Origin: a virus
Strand: one strand, 5' to 3'
Length of the DNA: 22,203 nt
Virus record (IMG/VR): IMGVR_UViG_3300044623_000001
Location: 1 to 22,203 of that record
Below are positions 5,801 to 15,000 of the stretch, piece by piece. The notes under the pieces are model-generated. The model was not told the DNA's origin. It ran no database searches and saw only the letters and a list, made by a program, of their open reading frames with translations. Position 1 is the stretch's first letter, and each line of letters opens with the position of its first letter. Made by a program: the position numbers and the translations under genes.

Positions 5801-7387
5801 ATGGAATTAGTTGAGAACGCAGCGGTAAAACTTACCGTGTCGAACAGTTTCGCCGCCGAAATTACGGCGCGATTAGAACGAACCGAAATTATTCGGGACA
5901 ACAAACACAGTAAAGACGTACTGATTTGTTGGGATCACAGCGAGATGAAAGTCCTCGCTGAATACTTAGATCATTTCCTGCCTAGTCAGAACGTGCCAAA
6001 GATTCCTTCTCCGATGGAGCGGGACTACGATTGGCCGGGGTTCTACAAACCCTTTGACCATCAGCGCGACACAGCGCAGTTCTTGTCTATTAGGCAACGA
6101 GCCTTCTGCTTTAACGAAGCGGGTACAGGCAAGACAAGTGCGGCAGTATGGGCTGCTGACTACCTAATGAAACGGGGCATCATCAAGAAAGTTCTGGTGA
6201 TCTGCCCCCTGTCGATCATGTATTCCGCATGGCAAGCCGACATCATGAAGACAGCCATTCATCGAACGTGTGGCGTCGCACACGGATCATCATCGAAGCG
6301 TAAGAAGATATTAGAAGAGAACTTTGATTTTACGATCATTAACTACGATGGCACGACGGTAATCTTACCTGAACTGATGCAAGCCAAGTTTGATCTAATT
6401 ATCGTGGACGAGGCCAACGCTTATAAGAGTTCAACGACTCGGCGGTGGAAGACCCTTGCCAAACTAGTTGAACCGACCACGTGGTTGTGGATGATGACCG
6501 GCACACCGGCAGCGCAATCGCCGGTTGATGCGTTTGGTTTGGCTAAGTTAGTTAGCCCCGGTCGTGTGCCCAAGTTCTCAACCGCATGGCGTGATCGCGT
6601 CATGGTACAGGTGAGTAAGTTCAAGTGGGTTCCGAAGAATGTTGCAACCGATGAAGTGTATCGGGCATTGCAACCGGCGGTGCGGTATACAAAGAAAGAG
6701 TGTCTTGATCTGCCTGATGTTGTTTACCAGACACGTGATGTACCACTGACTCCACAAGTTCAGAAGTACTACCTTGAGTTAAAAAAGCAATTACTCATAG
6801 AAGCAGCGGGAGAGCAAATCTCCGCCGTCAACGCAGCGGCGTCTCTAAATAAACTATTACAGATATCAGCGGGTGCGGTGTACACGGACAAGCACGACAT
6901 CGTGCAGTTCGACATCTCGCCTCGACTTCATGCGCTCAAAGAAGTGCTTGAAGAAACTACAAACAAGGTTGTAGTATTCGTTCCGTTCCTTCATTCAATC
7001 CAAATCGTAGGCGATTACTTGCGTAACGAGGGCGTGTCGAATGAAGTGATCATGGGGTCAGTTTCGGCAAGAGAGCGATCAGAGATTATCAACCGCTTTC
7101 AGACTGCGAACGATCCAAGAGTGTTGATTATTCAACCGCAATCGGCAGCGCATGGGATTACTTTGACGGCTGCTGATACGGTAGTTTTTTGGTCTCCGGT
7201 AATGTCAGTTGAAACGTATCTACAGTGCGTAGCCCGTATCGAAAGATATGGTCAAGTCAACAAGATGTTAGTGGTGCATTTGCGTGGCTCGGAAGTCGAA
7301 CGAAAGATGTACGAGATGCTGCAAGGTAAAGTAGATAGTCATCAAAAGTTAGTAGACCTGTACAAACAGGAGTTAGAGGAGATATGA
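5801..7387 (+). CDS. SNF2-type DEAD-like helicase / DNA translocase
   Basis: 528 residues with both RecA-like lobes of superfamily 2. Motif I is NEAGTGKT (K111), motif Ia VLVICPLSIMYSAW (131-144), motif II IVDEAN (D203, E204; Asn where His is usual), motif III MMTGTPA (231-237), motif V region HGITLTAADTVVFW (451-464), and motif VI QCVARIERYGQ (Q475, R479, R482). The closing RxGQ pattern is typical of the SNF2 group. Such proteins translocate on double-stranded DNA and may assist replication, recombination or displacement of bound proteins. The first ~80 residues are not assignable. The gene opens a new segment after the structured gap, with only AGGT as a ribosome site, and is ATGA-coupled to the next gene. 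Confidence 0.92.
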   Translation: MELVENAAVKLTVSNSFAAEITARLERTEIIRDNKHSKDVLICWDHSEMKVLAEYLDHFLPSQNVPKIPSPMERDYDWPGFYKPFDHQRDTAQFLSIRQRAFCFNEAGTGKTSAAVWAADYLMKRGIIKKVLVICPLSIMYSAWQADIMKTAIHRTCGVAHGSSSKRKKILEENFDFTIINYDGTTVILPELMQAKFDLIIVDEANAYKSSTTRRWKTLAKLVEPTTWLWMMTGTPAAQSPVDAFGLAKLVSPGRVPKFSTAWRDRVMVQVSKFKWVPKNVATDEVYRALQPAVRYTKKECLDLPDVVYQTRDVPLTPQVQKYYLELKKQLLIEAAGEQISAVNAAASLNKLLQISAGAVYTDKHDIVQFDISPRLHALKEVLEETTNKVVVFVPFLHSIQIVGDYLRNEGVSNEVIMGSVSARERSEIINRFQTANDPRVLIIQPQSAAHGITLTAADTVVFWSPVMSVETYLQCVARIERYGQVNKMLVVHLRGSEVERKMYEMLQGKVDSHQKLVDLYKQELEEI

Positions 7388-7785
7388 CAGTGGGAAATAC
7401 AGACGAATTAGTTGAAGCGTATCTTTTGATACGCACCGAACGTGACCGGCTATTGCGGGAATACGAAGTAGCCGACGCGAAGTTGAAAGAAGATATGTCG
7501 AAGTTGGAAGCCGTGATGCTTGAGATGTGTAACGCAGTCAATGCCGATAGCATCAAGACCAAGCACGGCACAGTCATGCGGAAGCTAAATGAACGCTTCT
7601 TCTGCCAAGACTGGGATAACTTTTATAAGTTTGTTTTAGATGCTGAAGCCGTTCAGTTGCTTGAGAGACGCATCCATCAGAGCAACTTCAAACAGTTCCT
7701 TGCGGAGACCGCTATGGATGGTCTGCCGCCGGGTGTAAATGTGATGCGTGAGTATGGTGTTTCAGTACGTAAAGCCAGTAGGTAA
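7384..7785 (+). CDS. Coiled-coil phage protein of the replication cluster, unknown
   Basis: 133 residues, ATGA-coupled to the helicase. The N-terminal half is a long charged helix (residues 8-45, RTERDRLLREYEVADAKLKE), then a short beta-like stretch TKHGTVMRKLN, and the C-terminus ends LPPGVNVMREYGVSVRK. The layout of a coiled coil followed by a small globular part recalls phage recombination accessory proteins such as Gam-like or Gp157-like proteins, but I cannot make a family assignment. Its place between a helicase and a putative ssDNA-binding protein suggests a partner in DNA metabolism. Confidence 0.75.
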   Translation: MTVGNTDELVEAYLLIRTERDRLLREYEVADAKLKEDMSKLEAVMLEMCNAVNADSIKTKHGTVMRKLNERFFCQDWDNFYKFVLDAEAVQLLERRIHQSNFKQFLAETAMDGLPPGVNVMREYGVSVRKASR

Positions 7786-7789
7786 AAAC

Positions 7790-8650
7790 ATGAGTAACGA
7801 TATCATTGCAAATTTGAAGAGCGAACTTGCTGCTATCCAAGGCGGCGTCGATGACGATACACGCGCCGTTGCCGGTGGCGGTGGTGGCCTATCCAAGCGT
7901 ATCTCCATCAAGGGCGGCGTGTTCCGTAAGATGGCCGGTGGCAAGGAGATTGGTTCCATCGAAGATCGGCACATGAACGTGATCTTTGTGAAGATGGCTC
8001 ACAATCCGAGTCGCACCTACTACACGGGTGCTTACAAGGAAGGCGAGAAGATCGCTCCTGTCTGTTGGTCGTCTGACTCCAAGACCCCTGACCCCGAGGT
8101 AAAGAACCCGCAAGCGTCTACTTGCGATTCGTGCCAGTGGTCGGTGAAGGGTTCCGGTCAAGGCGGTAGCGGCACTGCTTGCCGTCTGTCGTGGCGTACT
8201 GCGGTGGTTCTGCCGCAAGACCCCGGTGGCGATGTGATGCAGTTGGTTCTCCCGGCTACGTCTTGCTTTGGTAAGGAAGAGGCGGGTAAGTGGCCGTTCC
8301 GTCCGTACATTCAGATGCTTGCCAATAACAACATCTCAGCGGGTCGGGTGGTTACGAAGATGCAGTTCGACACGAAGTCGCCTGTACCGAAACTCCTGTT
8401 CTCCCCGGCAGCGGTTGTGCCAGAGGGCGACGCTGAAACTGTTCAGCGCCAGAAGGAAACGAAGGCAGCGGAGAGTGCTGTCAAGTTGACCGTGTATCAG
8501 CAGGACGAAGGTGAAGCACCGGAAGGTCCGATTACAACTGGACCGGCGGCGATGGCTGAGCCTGTGGTTAGAGAGTCTAAGAAGACGGAGAACGCTGCTC
8601 CTGCGGCTGACGTTTCCGATGTCATCAAGAAGTGGTCGAAGAAGGGTTGA
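7790..8650 (+). CDS. Putative single-stranded DNA-binding protein with Cys4 zinc site
   Basis: 286 residues from the ATG at 7790. An earlier ATG at 7748 lies inside the previous gene and is less likely. After a flexible N-terminus with a glycine run (29-33), there is a beta-rich core with C92, C112-x2-C115 and C131, a plausible Cys4 zinc site, reminiscent of the zinc-containing core of T4 gp32. The core ends near residue 205. It is followed by a long low-complexity linker and a short conserved-looking end, DVSDVIKKWSKKG. A globular binding core plus flexible tail, and the position amid helicase, primase and polymerase genes, suggest an ssDNA-binding protein. The tail tip is basic rather than acidic, unlike classical SSB or T7 gp2.5, so the assignment is tentative. 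Confidence 0.6.
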   Translation: MSNDIIANLKSELAAIQGGVDDDTRAVAGGGGGLSKRISIKGGVFRKMAGGKEIGSIEDRHMNVIFVKMAHNPSRTYYTGAYKEGEKIAPVCWSSDSKTPDPEVKNPQASTCDSCQWSVKGSGQGGSGTACRLSWRTAVVLPQDPGGDVMQLVLPATSCFGKEEAGKWPFRPYIQMLANNNISAGRVVTKMQFDTKSPVPKLLFSPAAVVPEGDAETVQRQKETKAAESAVKLTVYQQDEGEAPEGPITTGPAAMAEPVVRESKKTENAAPAADVSDVIKKWSKKG

Positions 8651-8653
8651 TTC

Positions 8654-8965
8654 ATGGCTCGCACATACGGCGACAAGTTGTTACTGAAATTGCAGAGTGG
8701 CGACTCTACTCTGTTAGGAGTACGGCTTGGTCGCCTATGTGTTGAGGCAAATCTCCCTATAGCCTACGTAGCCCCCGCGCTTGAAGTCTCGCGTAACACG
8801 GTTCACTTATGGTTCCGTGGACAGGTCATGCTTGAGCCGAAACGCAAGGTCGTTGAAGCCTTCATGCACCTTGTTGAGCAGGACATGAGAGACGGGGTGC
8901 TGCCTGTCAAAAGCCTCAAACACGCAAAAACTTACATAGAGGGAATGATCGGCAAAAAGATTTAA
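8654..8965 (+). CDS. Helix-turn-helix DNA-binding protein
   Basis: 103 residues, all helical. Residues 34-55 (LPIAYVAPALEVSRNTVHLW) form a helix-turn-helix of the Cro/CI (XRE) type: Ala-Pro-Ala-Leu in the first helix, Val-Ser at the turn, and Asn-Thr-Val-His-Leu-Trp as the recognition helix. The remaining C-terminal helices (KVVEAFMHLVEQ, SLKHAKTYIEGM) could dimerise. It probably represses or times transcription of phage genes. It is the last gene before a strong terminator, so it ends a transcription unit. Target sites cannot be seen. Confidence 0.8.
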   Translation: MARTYGDKLLLKLQSGDSTLLGVRLGRLCVEANLPIAYVAPALEVSRNTVHLWFRGQVMLEPKRKVVEAFMHLVEQDMRDGVLPVKSLKHAKTYIEGMIGKKI

Positions 8966-8982
8966 GTTTCCATGAGAAGGTT

Positions 8983-9011
8983 GGCGGGGTGGCTGTCGCC
9001 CCGCCTTTTTT
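8983..9011 (+). terminator. Rho-independent terminator
   Basis: A perfect 7-bp stem GGCGGGG (8983-8989) / CCCCGCC (8999-9005) with a 9-nt loop, followed directly by six T residues (9006-9011). It ends the unit that closes with the HTH gene. Its position argues that the primase starts after it, at 9032, rather than at an in-frame ATG at 8972 whose coding would run through the hairpin. Confidence 0.9.
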
Positions 9012-9031
9012 ATCTAAGTGGGTTGGTGTCC

Positions 9032-11848
9032 ATGCGAAAACAATTTTATGAGAAAGTACTACCTTCGCAGGGCGTCTACTGTGTTACCGAGATTTCCAAG
9101 GACAAAAAGGTAGTCAATCGGTTTGCCAGTAGCCTTGATGAAGTTGAGACTTTAGTAGAAGAGATAAACGTAGCGGGTAAAAACGTATTCATTGCTCTGA
9201 GTAGCTTCAGCGGTCATAGCCGCATGAGCGATTACGTTATTTACTGTCGTTCGTTCTTCGTTGATCTGGACGTAAAGCCAGACAAAGCCGGGTGCTATAA
9301 AAGCAAAGTCGAGGCAATCGAAGACTTAGATCATTTTCTAAAAGTCACTGAACTGCCTCCTCCAATCGTTGTCGATTCTGGCAACGGTGTCCATGCCTAT
9401 TGGCCGTTTGAAGAAGACGTTCCGATTGCGGAGTGGAAGCCGTACGCCGAGAAGTTCAAGCAACTCTGCTTGGATCACATGAAGATTGATCCTGTGGTGA
9501 CGGCTGATATCACCCGAATCATGCGTTGCCCAGAGACGCTGAACTTCAAAACTGATCCTCCGAATCCAACGAGTCTGCTGACCGACGAGTTCAACCAGTA
9601 CGACTTTGCTGCCTTTAAAGATTATTTAGGTGAAGTTGATACTCCAGCCGGGTCAATTCTTGATCTTATCCCGAAAGGATTGGATGACGACACTCGGCAG
9701 ATTGCCAAACTCGACAACTTTGAGACTACGTTCCAAGACATCGCGGAATTAAGTCTCAATGGAGACGGCTGCAATCAGATTAAAAACGCACTGATTAACT
9801 CTAAGACACTGGCAGAACCAGTGTGGCATTCTGCTCTGTCTATCGCCCGTCACTGCACCGATTGGGAAACTGCAATTCACCTGATGTCCGAGGATTACCC
9901 CGGATACAGCCCCGACGCTACTTTAAGGAAGGCAAATGAAACAGTTGGTAAACCGCATAGTTGCAGCATTTTCGAGCAGCGCAACCCCGGTGGATGCAAC
10001 GGATGTCCCCATAAGGGACGAATCACCAACCCACTTGCCCTTGGCCGAAAGTTTGTTGCCGCCCCGTCAGTCGAGACGGTTAGTCAAGAGGACACAGTTC
10101 GGGTCGCGGAGAATCCCCAAGAAATTCCAGTATTTCCTAAAGCGGTCTTACCCTATGTACGAGGGCGAACCGGAGGAATCTATTACCTACCCCCCACAGA
10201 AACCGACGAAGACGGAGTAAATATCCAACCTGAACCGGTGCTGATATCGACTAATGAATTTTTCCCGGTACAGCGTATGTACGGTGAAGAGGAAGGTGAG
10301 TTATTCCTACTTCGGGTCGTTCTGCCTCATGAAGTTCGGGAGAAGTACATTTCTATGGGCGAAGCACAATCTGTTGAAAGCATGAAAGTCATTCTAGGTA
10401 AGGCAGGAGTCGCGCCGCCTAACCAGAAACTATGGCCGAAAATCGTGGAGTACACTATGAAATGGGCACACTATCTACAAAGCCGCGACAGAGCAGAGAA
10501 CGTCTGCCGTCAGATGGGTTGGTCGCAAAACTCAAAGTCTTTCATTGTTGGCGAGACAGAGTTTTACGGTAACGGTAAGCAACGCAGGGCGGCATCCAGT
10601 CCCCTAATACGTGATGTGGCGCGGCTTATGAAGCCGAAGGGTGACTTCCAAGTATGGAAAGACTGCATCAATAAACTGAATCAGCCAGAGTTGGAGATGC
10701 AAGCGTTCGGCGTGTTCATCTCGTTTGGCTCTCCGTTGATGCGGTTTACGTCTACGAACGGTATGTCGTTCTGCTTCACAGGCTTATCTGGCGCAGCCAA
10801 GTCTGGATCGCTCCTTGCCGCACTTTCCGTATGGGGATCGCCCAAGCCGCTCAGCGTTTACGAATCTACAGACAACGCTTTTAACAGCCGTGCTATGTCC
10901 CTCAAGAACATTATGATGGGTATGGACGAGGTGCATGACAAACCGCCCGAGCAGATATCGAAACTTGTTCACTTGATTTCGCAAGGTAAGGGCAAGATGC
11001 GTATGCAGAGTTCGGTTAACGCCGAGCGCGAGCAACAAGAGATCGCGTCGATGCTCTGCCTCATGTCATCGAACATATCGCTTTACGATTTGATCCTGTC
11101 GAAGAAGGCCAACGCAAGCGGCGAGATCATGCGTCTCTTGGAGTACGTGTTGGTTCAGCCCTCGTACCTGACCATCGAAGTCGGGCGTAGCATATTTAAT
11201 CCTTTGCATGACAACTACGGTCACGCGGGCGCTGCGTATGTAGATTACCTTTTGACGTTAGGCGAGGAAGAGATCAAGGCTCGTATCGCCAAGTGGAGCA
11301 AGCGGCTTGTCGCAAGCAAGTTAGGTAGCAACGCTGCCTTCCGGTTTTATGAAACTGCGTTTAGCGCGACGTTTGCAGGAGCCGAGATTGCCATTGAAGC
11401 CGGGATCATCGACCTCGATATAGAGCGTATCTACGACAAGGTAATACTGGAGACCATCAAAGTGAGGGACAGCACCCAGAAGCATCAGATTACGGATTAC
11501 GAAGGACTTATCACCGAGTTCTTGAACGATCAGTGGCGGCGTGGCACGTTGATTTTCGATGAGGGTCGGGTCGTGAACGAGCCGTTTGGTGAACTTGTAG
11601 CCCGTGTCGAGATCGGTAGCGGCACTCAATACGTGTCGAAGAGCAAATTTAAGAAGTTTTTATCCGAGAAGAGCGTAGGCTCCGCTGAGTTTGAAAAAGC
11701 ACTAGAGAAGTCCACTGTTAAGTTGGAGTCCAAGAAGATGCGGCTCTCGACAGGGTGGAAGGCCGGTATGAACTCGCCTCCGATTCATGTCTATTCATTC
11801 CAGTACGACATCCCCAAAGAGATGTTAGATGACAATCAAAGTACTTGA
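9032..11848 (+). CDS. Primase-helicase: AEP-type (RepB-like) primase fused to DUF927-like ATPase
   Basis: 938 residues from the ATG at 9032. The N-terminal ~200 residues carry archaeo-eukaryotic primase motifs: FFVDLDVKP (D78, D80), VVDSGNGVHAYW (S116, H121) and TRIMRCPETLNFK (R162, R165, K173). A helical linker is followed by a small zinc-like cluster, HSCSIF...GGCNGCPHKG (C311, C322, C325, H309 or H327). The C-terminal half has an ATPase of the DUF927 kind: Walker A GLSGAAKSG (K590, S591) and Walker B MMGMDEVHD (D632, E633). It should make primers and unwind DNA for the family A polymerase, in place of a T7 gp4-type protein. It lies just after a terminator, so it probably has its own promoter or relies on read-through. 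The next gene overlaps its end by 20 nt. Confidence 0.88.
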   Translation: MRKQFYEKVLPSQGVYCVTEISKDKKVVNRFASSLDEVETLVEEINVAGKNVFIALSSFSGHSRMSDYVIYCRSFFVDLDVKPDKAGCYKSKVEAIEDLDHFLKVTELPPPIVVDSGNGVHAYWPFEEDVPIAEWKPYAEKFKQLCLDHMKIDPVVTADITRIMRCPETLNFKTDPPNPTSLLTDEFNQYDFAAFKDYLGEVDTPAGSILDLIPKGLDDDTRQIAKLDNFETTFQDIAELSLNGDGCNQIKNALINSKTLAEPVWHSALSIARHCTDWETAIHLMSEDYPGYSPDATLRKANETVGKPHSCSIFEQRNPGGCNGCPHKGRITNPLALGRKFVAAPSVETVSQEDTVRVAENPQEIPVFPKAVLPYVRGRTGGIYYLPPTETDEDGVNIQPEPVLISTNEFFPVQRMYGEEEGELFLLRVVLPHEVREKYISMGEAQSVESMKVILGKAGVAPPNQKLWPKIVEYTMKWAHYLQSRDRAENVCRQMGWSQNSKSFIVGETEFYGNGKQRRAASSPLIRDVARLMKPKGDFQVWKDCINKLNQPELEMQAFGVFISFGSPLMRFTSTNGMSFCFTGLSGAAKSGSLLAALSVWGSPKPLSVYESTDNAFNSRAMSLKNIMMGMDEVHDKPPEQISKLVHLISQGKGKMRMQSSVNAEREQQEIASMLCLMSSNISLYDLILSKKANASGEIMRLLEYVLVQPSYLTIEVGRSIFNPLHDNYGHAGAAYVDYLLTLGEEEIKARIAKWSKRLVASKLGSNAAFRFYETAFSATFAGAEIAIEAGIIDLDIERIYDKVILETIKVRDSTQKHQITDYEGLITEFLNDQWRRGTLIFDEGRVVNEPFGELVARVEIGSGTQYVSKSKFKKFLSEKSVGSAEFEKALEKSTVKLESKKMRLSTGWKAGMNSPPIHVYSFQYDIPKEMLDDNQST

Positions 11849-12032
11849 ACCTGAATGGATTTTTCCGTTTGAGGGTATGGCGGTGGGGGACAGTTTCTTC
11901 ATCCCTACCCTCAAGATTGCGGAAATGCTGTACGTGATAGACTGCCGAGCCAAGGCCGCTCAAGTACGAGTGAAGGCTTATGCCTCGTCCAAGGAAGGAC
12001 ACCTTGGCGTTAGGGTTTGGAGAGTTGGTTAA
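11829..12032 (+). CDS. Small conserved-type phage protein
   Basis: 67 residues. The start overlaps the end of the primase gene. The motif MAVGDSFFIPT (17-27), followed by a short basic beta segment and VRVWRV at the C-terminus, matches from memory a pattern in many small phage proteins of unknown function found beside replication genes. It is likely a one-domain beta protein, perhaps DNA-binding. It is the last plus-strand gene; its TAA directly abuts the stop of the giant minus-strand gene. Confidence 0.75.
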   Translation: MTIKVLEPEWIFPFEGMAVGDSFFIPTLKIAEMLYVIDCRAKAAQVRVKAYASSKEGHLGVRVWRVG

Positions 12033-15000
12033 TTACTCTTTTACCCGATTGATAGCACCTTCACGGTATCGTTTTGGTATTGAAATACCATCAACGGCTT
12101 CTTCAGCAGCCTTACTGCGCTGACGGAACGACTGTTCAAGTTCGTCCCAATTAATTTTAGCGTCAAATTCAGCGGCAGTTTTAGTTTTGTTCCACTTACT
12201 AATATCTTGCAAAGCTTCTTCGTAGCCTTCTTGGTCGCCTTGTGACCATGCAGAATAAGCATCCTTAAACAACGCCTGTCGGCGTTCAATAACGCTATCA
12301 ACAATTTCTTTTCTAGCGCCAGCACGAGCCGTTGCTTCCGATACCTGCGTCGGCGTAAATCCAAACGCTTGCATGAAAATTTCGTAGGCATCAAGGTCTT
12401 CAGTGATTTGTTTGCCGTCTCTAGTCAATACACCATCACTGTAGTAACGCCACGCTTTAGCAAAGTTTCTAGCAGCAATCGGCAACAGCTTTTCAAGCAC
12501 GCGATCAGAATACCCATCTTCATACCATTCTTTTACTGCTTCGGTACGAGAACGAATAGAGGCGTACGCAGGGCCTAAAAACTGTTCAATCGCAAACAGT
12601 TCCAATCCAATTTCATCTAAACGGCGTGGGTCATCGCGCCAAAACATACCGTTAAAGCCAGTACGAGCCGCCATGTCGATACCAAAAATCTGGTTGACCG
12701 GACCCCTAAATGCCCCAAGTCCAACGTCTTGCTTCAGGTCTTCTTCTGCGTCAGTGATTTCATCATCTGCTTCACCAAACATCGCAGCCGATACAGCACT
12801 TGCCATCGCAGACAACCCAGTGGCTAAACCATAAAACGGCAATCCCTGAATACCCGCAAACGTAAACGCACCGCCAACAGTACCCACCCATTGCTTAATA
12901 GCAACCTTTCTAAACTCACGGTCAGCAGCCTCTGCCTCGGCTTTCTCTTGTGGACTCATCCCCGTCGTATCAGTTTTTGACCCCTCAAGAGCATCGCGTA
13001 GCAGTCGCACCTGAAGTGCATACATGGCCCTAGCAAAGCGTTTAAACGTGAGGGCAACCTTTAATACCCCAGTCTGGAATATGCGCGGGCTAAGCTCAGT
13101 TAGCGTTTCACCGTTGGCTTCATCTGCAAGGCGAATAGCTTTGTTAATGGCTTCTTTTTCAACAGCCCGTCCCGTAAGACCCTGCGCTCTTTTCTTCTCC
13201 ATCTCCAATCGGAACGCCGCGATAAGAGTCACTTCGCGGTTAAAACGCTCTGTGTTTTGGAACGTCCAGCCCAAGAACTGCTTAGTGTAGTTAAGCATTC
13301 CAGAGTAATCGCTGAGCGTGGCTCCCCGGTCACGAGCCTCCATAATGTCGTAGCCAACCGAGTGCTTGATAGCACCCTGCTTAACAGCCTCTTCAAACAA
13401 TCGTCCCAACGGAGAATTGGGCGGAATAGAAGCCGGGTCAAACGCAGTACGGTCGGCCTCTGGAAATTTCCTCGGTTTTCCTGCTTTACCATCGTCGTCC
13501 CAACCGCCTTGGAAGTACATGGCAATTGCATCTTCCATTGCAGTCTTGGCTTTACCGTAGCCGTACTCGCCGCCAAGCATCGGATAAACAATCATCGGCA
13601 AGTTAGTAGTGTTGGCTACGGCAGAGGACATATTGCCCAAGATAAAATCTGCGTAGCTCATGAACACAAAACGGTTAACCAAACTGCTATTAGACGGATC
13701 ACGCAAAAAGTTAAGCCGTACTTTTAATTCGTTGCCAAGTTGCAACGCCGTCATTGAGCCGTCTTTGGCTACGTCTTCCTCGACTAACTTCGTGGCTTCG
13801 TCAATTTGCGGCGCATATTCAAGGTTAGTCAGTTGGTTCGCCATGCGAGAAGCGACGATGGCATAGACGTTAAGAAGGTCTTTCTTAGCGCCTTTATAAC
13901 CCTCACGCTTACGGAACTGCTGCCGTACGGACGAAGCAGGAATAGTGTCCAAAAACAACTTATACAAAGTCTGCTTCAGTTCGGCAGGGATTTGCGCTCT
14001 AGGACCGAACTGATCTTTGTAATACTTATCTATCTCTTCGTTTACCTTACCGAAGAACCCAAAGCTGCCCATACCCGGCGCTTCAAAGGCGTCTTCAATC
14101 TTGGAATACTGTTGAATACTACTTCGGTTAATACCCGCTTTTACTAAGTCACGGATAGCGAACAGCCGCGCTTTTCTGCTTGTAAAAGACTCAACAACAG
14201 TTTCACCATTTCTATCTTGATAGCGAATCCAATAATCGCCGTCACGATATAGCGGCAAATAAATTTTAATTCTGCGGGATTCAATTTCTTTACGAATCAA
14301 ATTAGCTGCCGTGGGGGGCAGGTTCTTCGTAATAAGCTCAATGTACCGATCAGACATCTGCCGGTAAGCGTCAAGCATATCGAAGTAAACATCTTTAAGA
14401 GGCTGCGGAAGACTCTCAAACTCTGCGGTAAGTTTGTCTAAAGAATTGTAATCCTTGTTAGGAACAACCGTGCCGTTCTTGAGTTTAATAGTCCTACGGA
14501 AATCGGTCTGCGTTTCAGTAGACTCAAGCGCAATTCTGTAAAACTTTTGAATTACGCCTTTATATTTTTTATCTGACAGTACGTCATTCCATTTAGTAAC
14601 ATTGTTATTAATATCACCGCGCATTTCGCGCAATTTCACAGCACGTTCAGTGGCGACTCGGGTAAGCCCCCTAATAGCAGGAACGATTTTGCCAAAGATG
14701 TCTTCCAATTCCCGCATGGTGCGGAGTTGCAAATAGGCGGGACGTAACTTGTCGCTAAGCCCTTCTGCAAATGCCAAAGCTGTTTCCGCAAGCTCAGGCG
14801 ACATTATTTTAAGGTCTTGAAGTTTCTGAGCCGAAGAGTTAAGTAAATTACGTTCTTTTCTTTTTGCAGCAGCGACAGATTTGAGACCGACAACTTCACG
14901 TTTGCCGGTCGTAACTTTCTCCTGCGCCAGTCGCATGACCTGTGCAACGTCATTGTTAGAGTAGGCAAACTTGATGCCCATCGCTCTAGCAGCGCGGCGA

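Noticed and set aside
7748-7789. Upstream ATG for the Cys4 protein
   Set aside because: It lies inside the previous gene, while the ATG at 7790 directly follows that gene's stop and begins a typical MSNDII N-terminus.
8972-9031. Upstream ATG for the primase-helicase
   Set aside because: The extra 20 codons would read through the terminator hairpin at 8983-9011, so the ATG at 9032 is preferred.
12075-12090. Perfect short inverted repeat TGGTATT/AATACCA near the convergent stops
   Set aside because: It lies within the giant protein's coding sequence, has almost no loop and no T-run on either side, so it is a poor terminator.
13024-14147. Several plus-strand open frames opposite the 1846-aa gene
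   Set aside because: They overlap a gene with clear domains, have no ribosome sites and show the Arg/Ser-rich composition of antisense frames.
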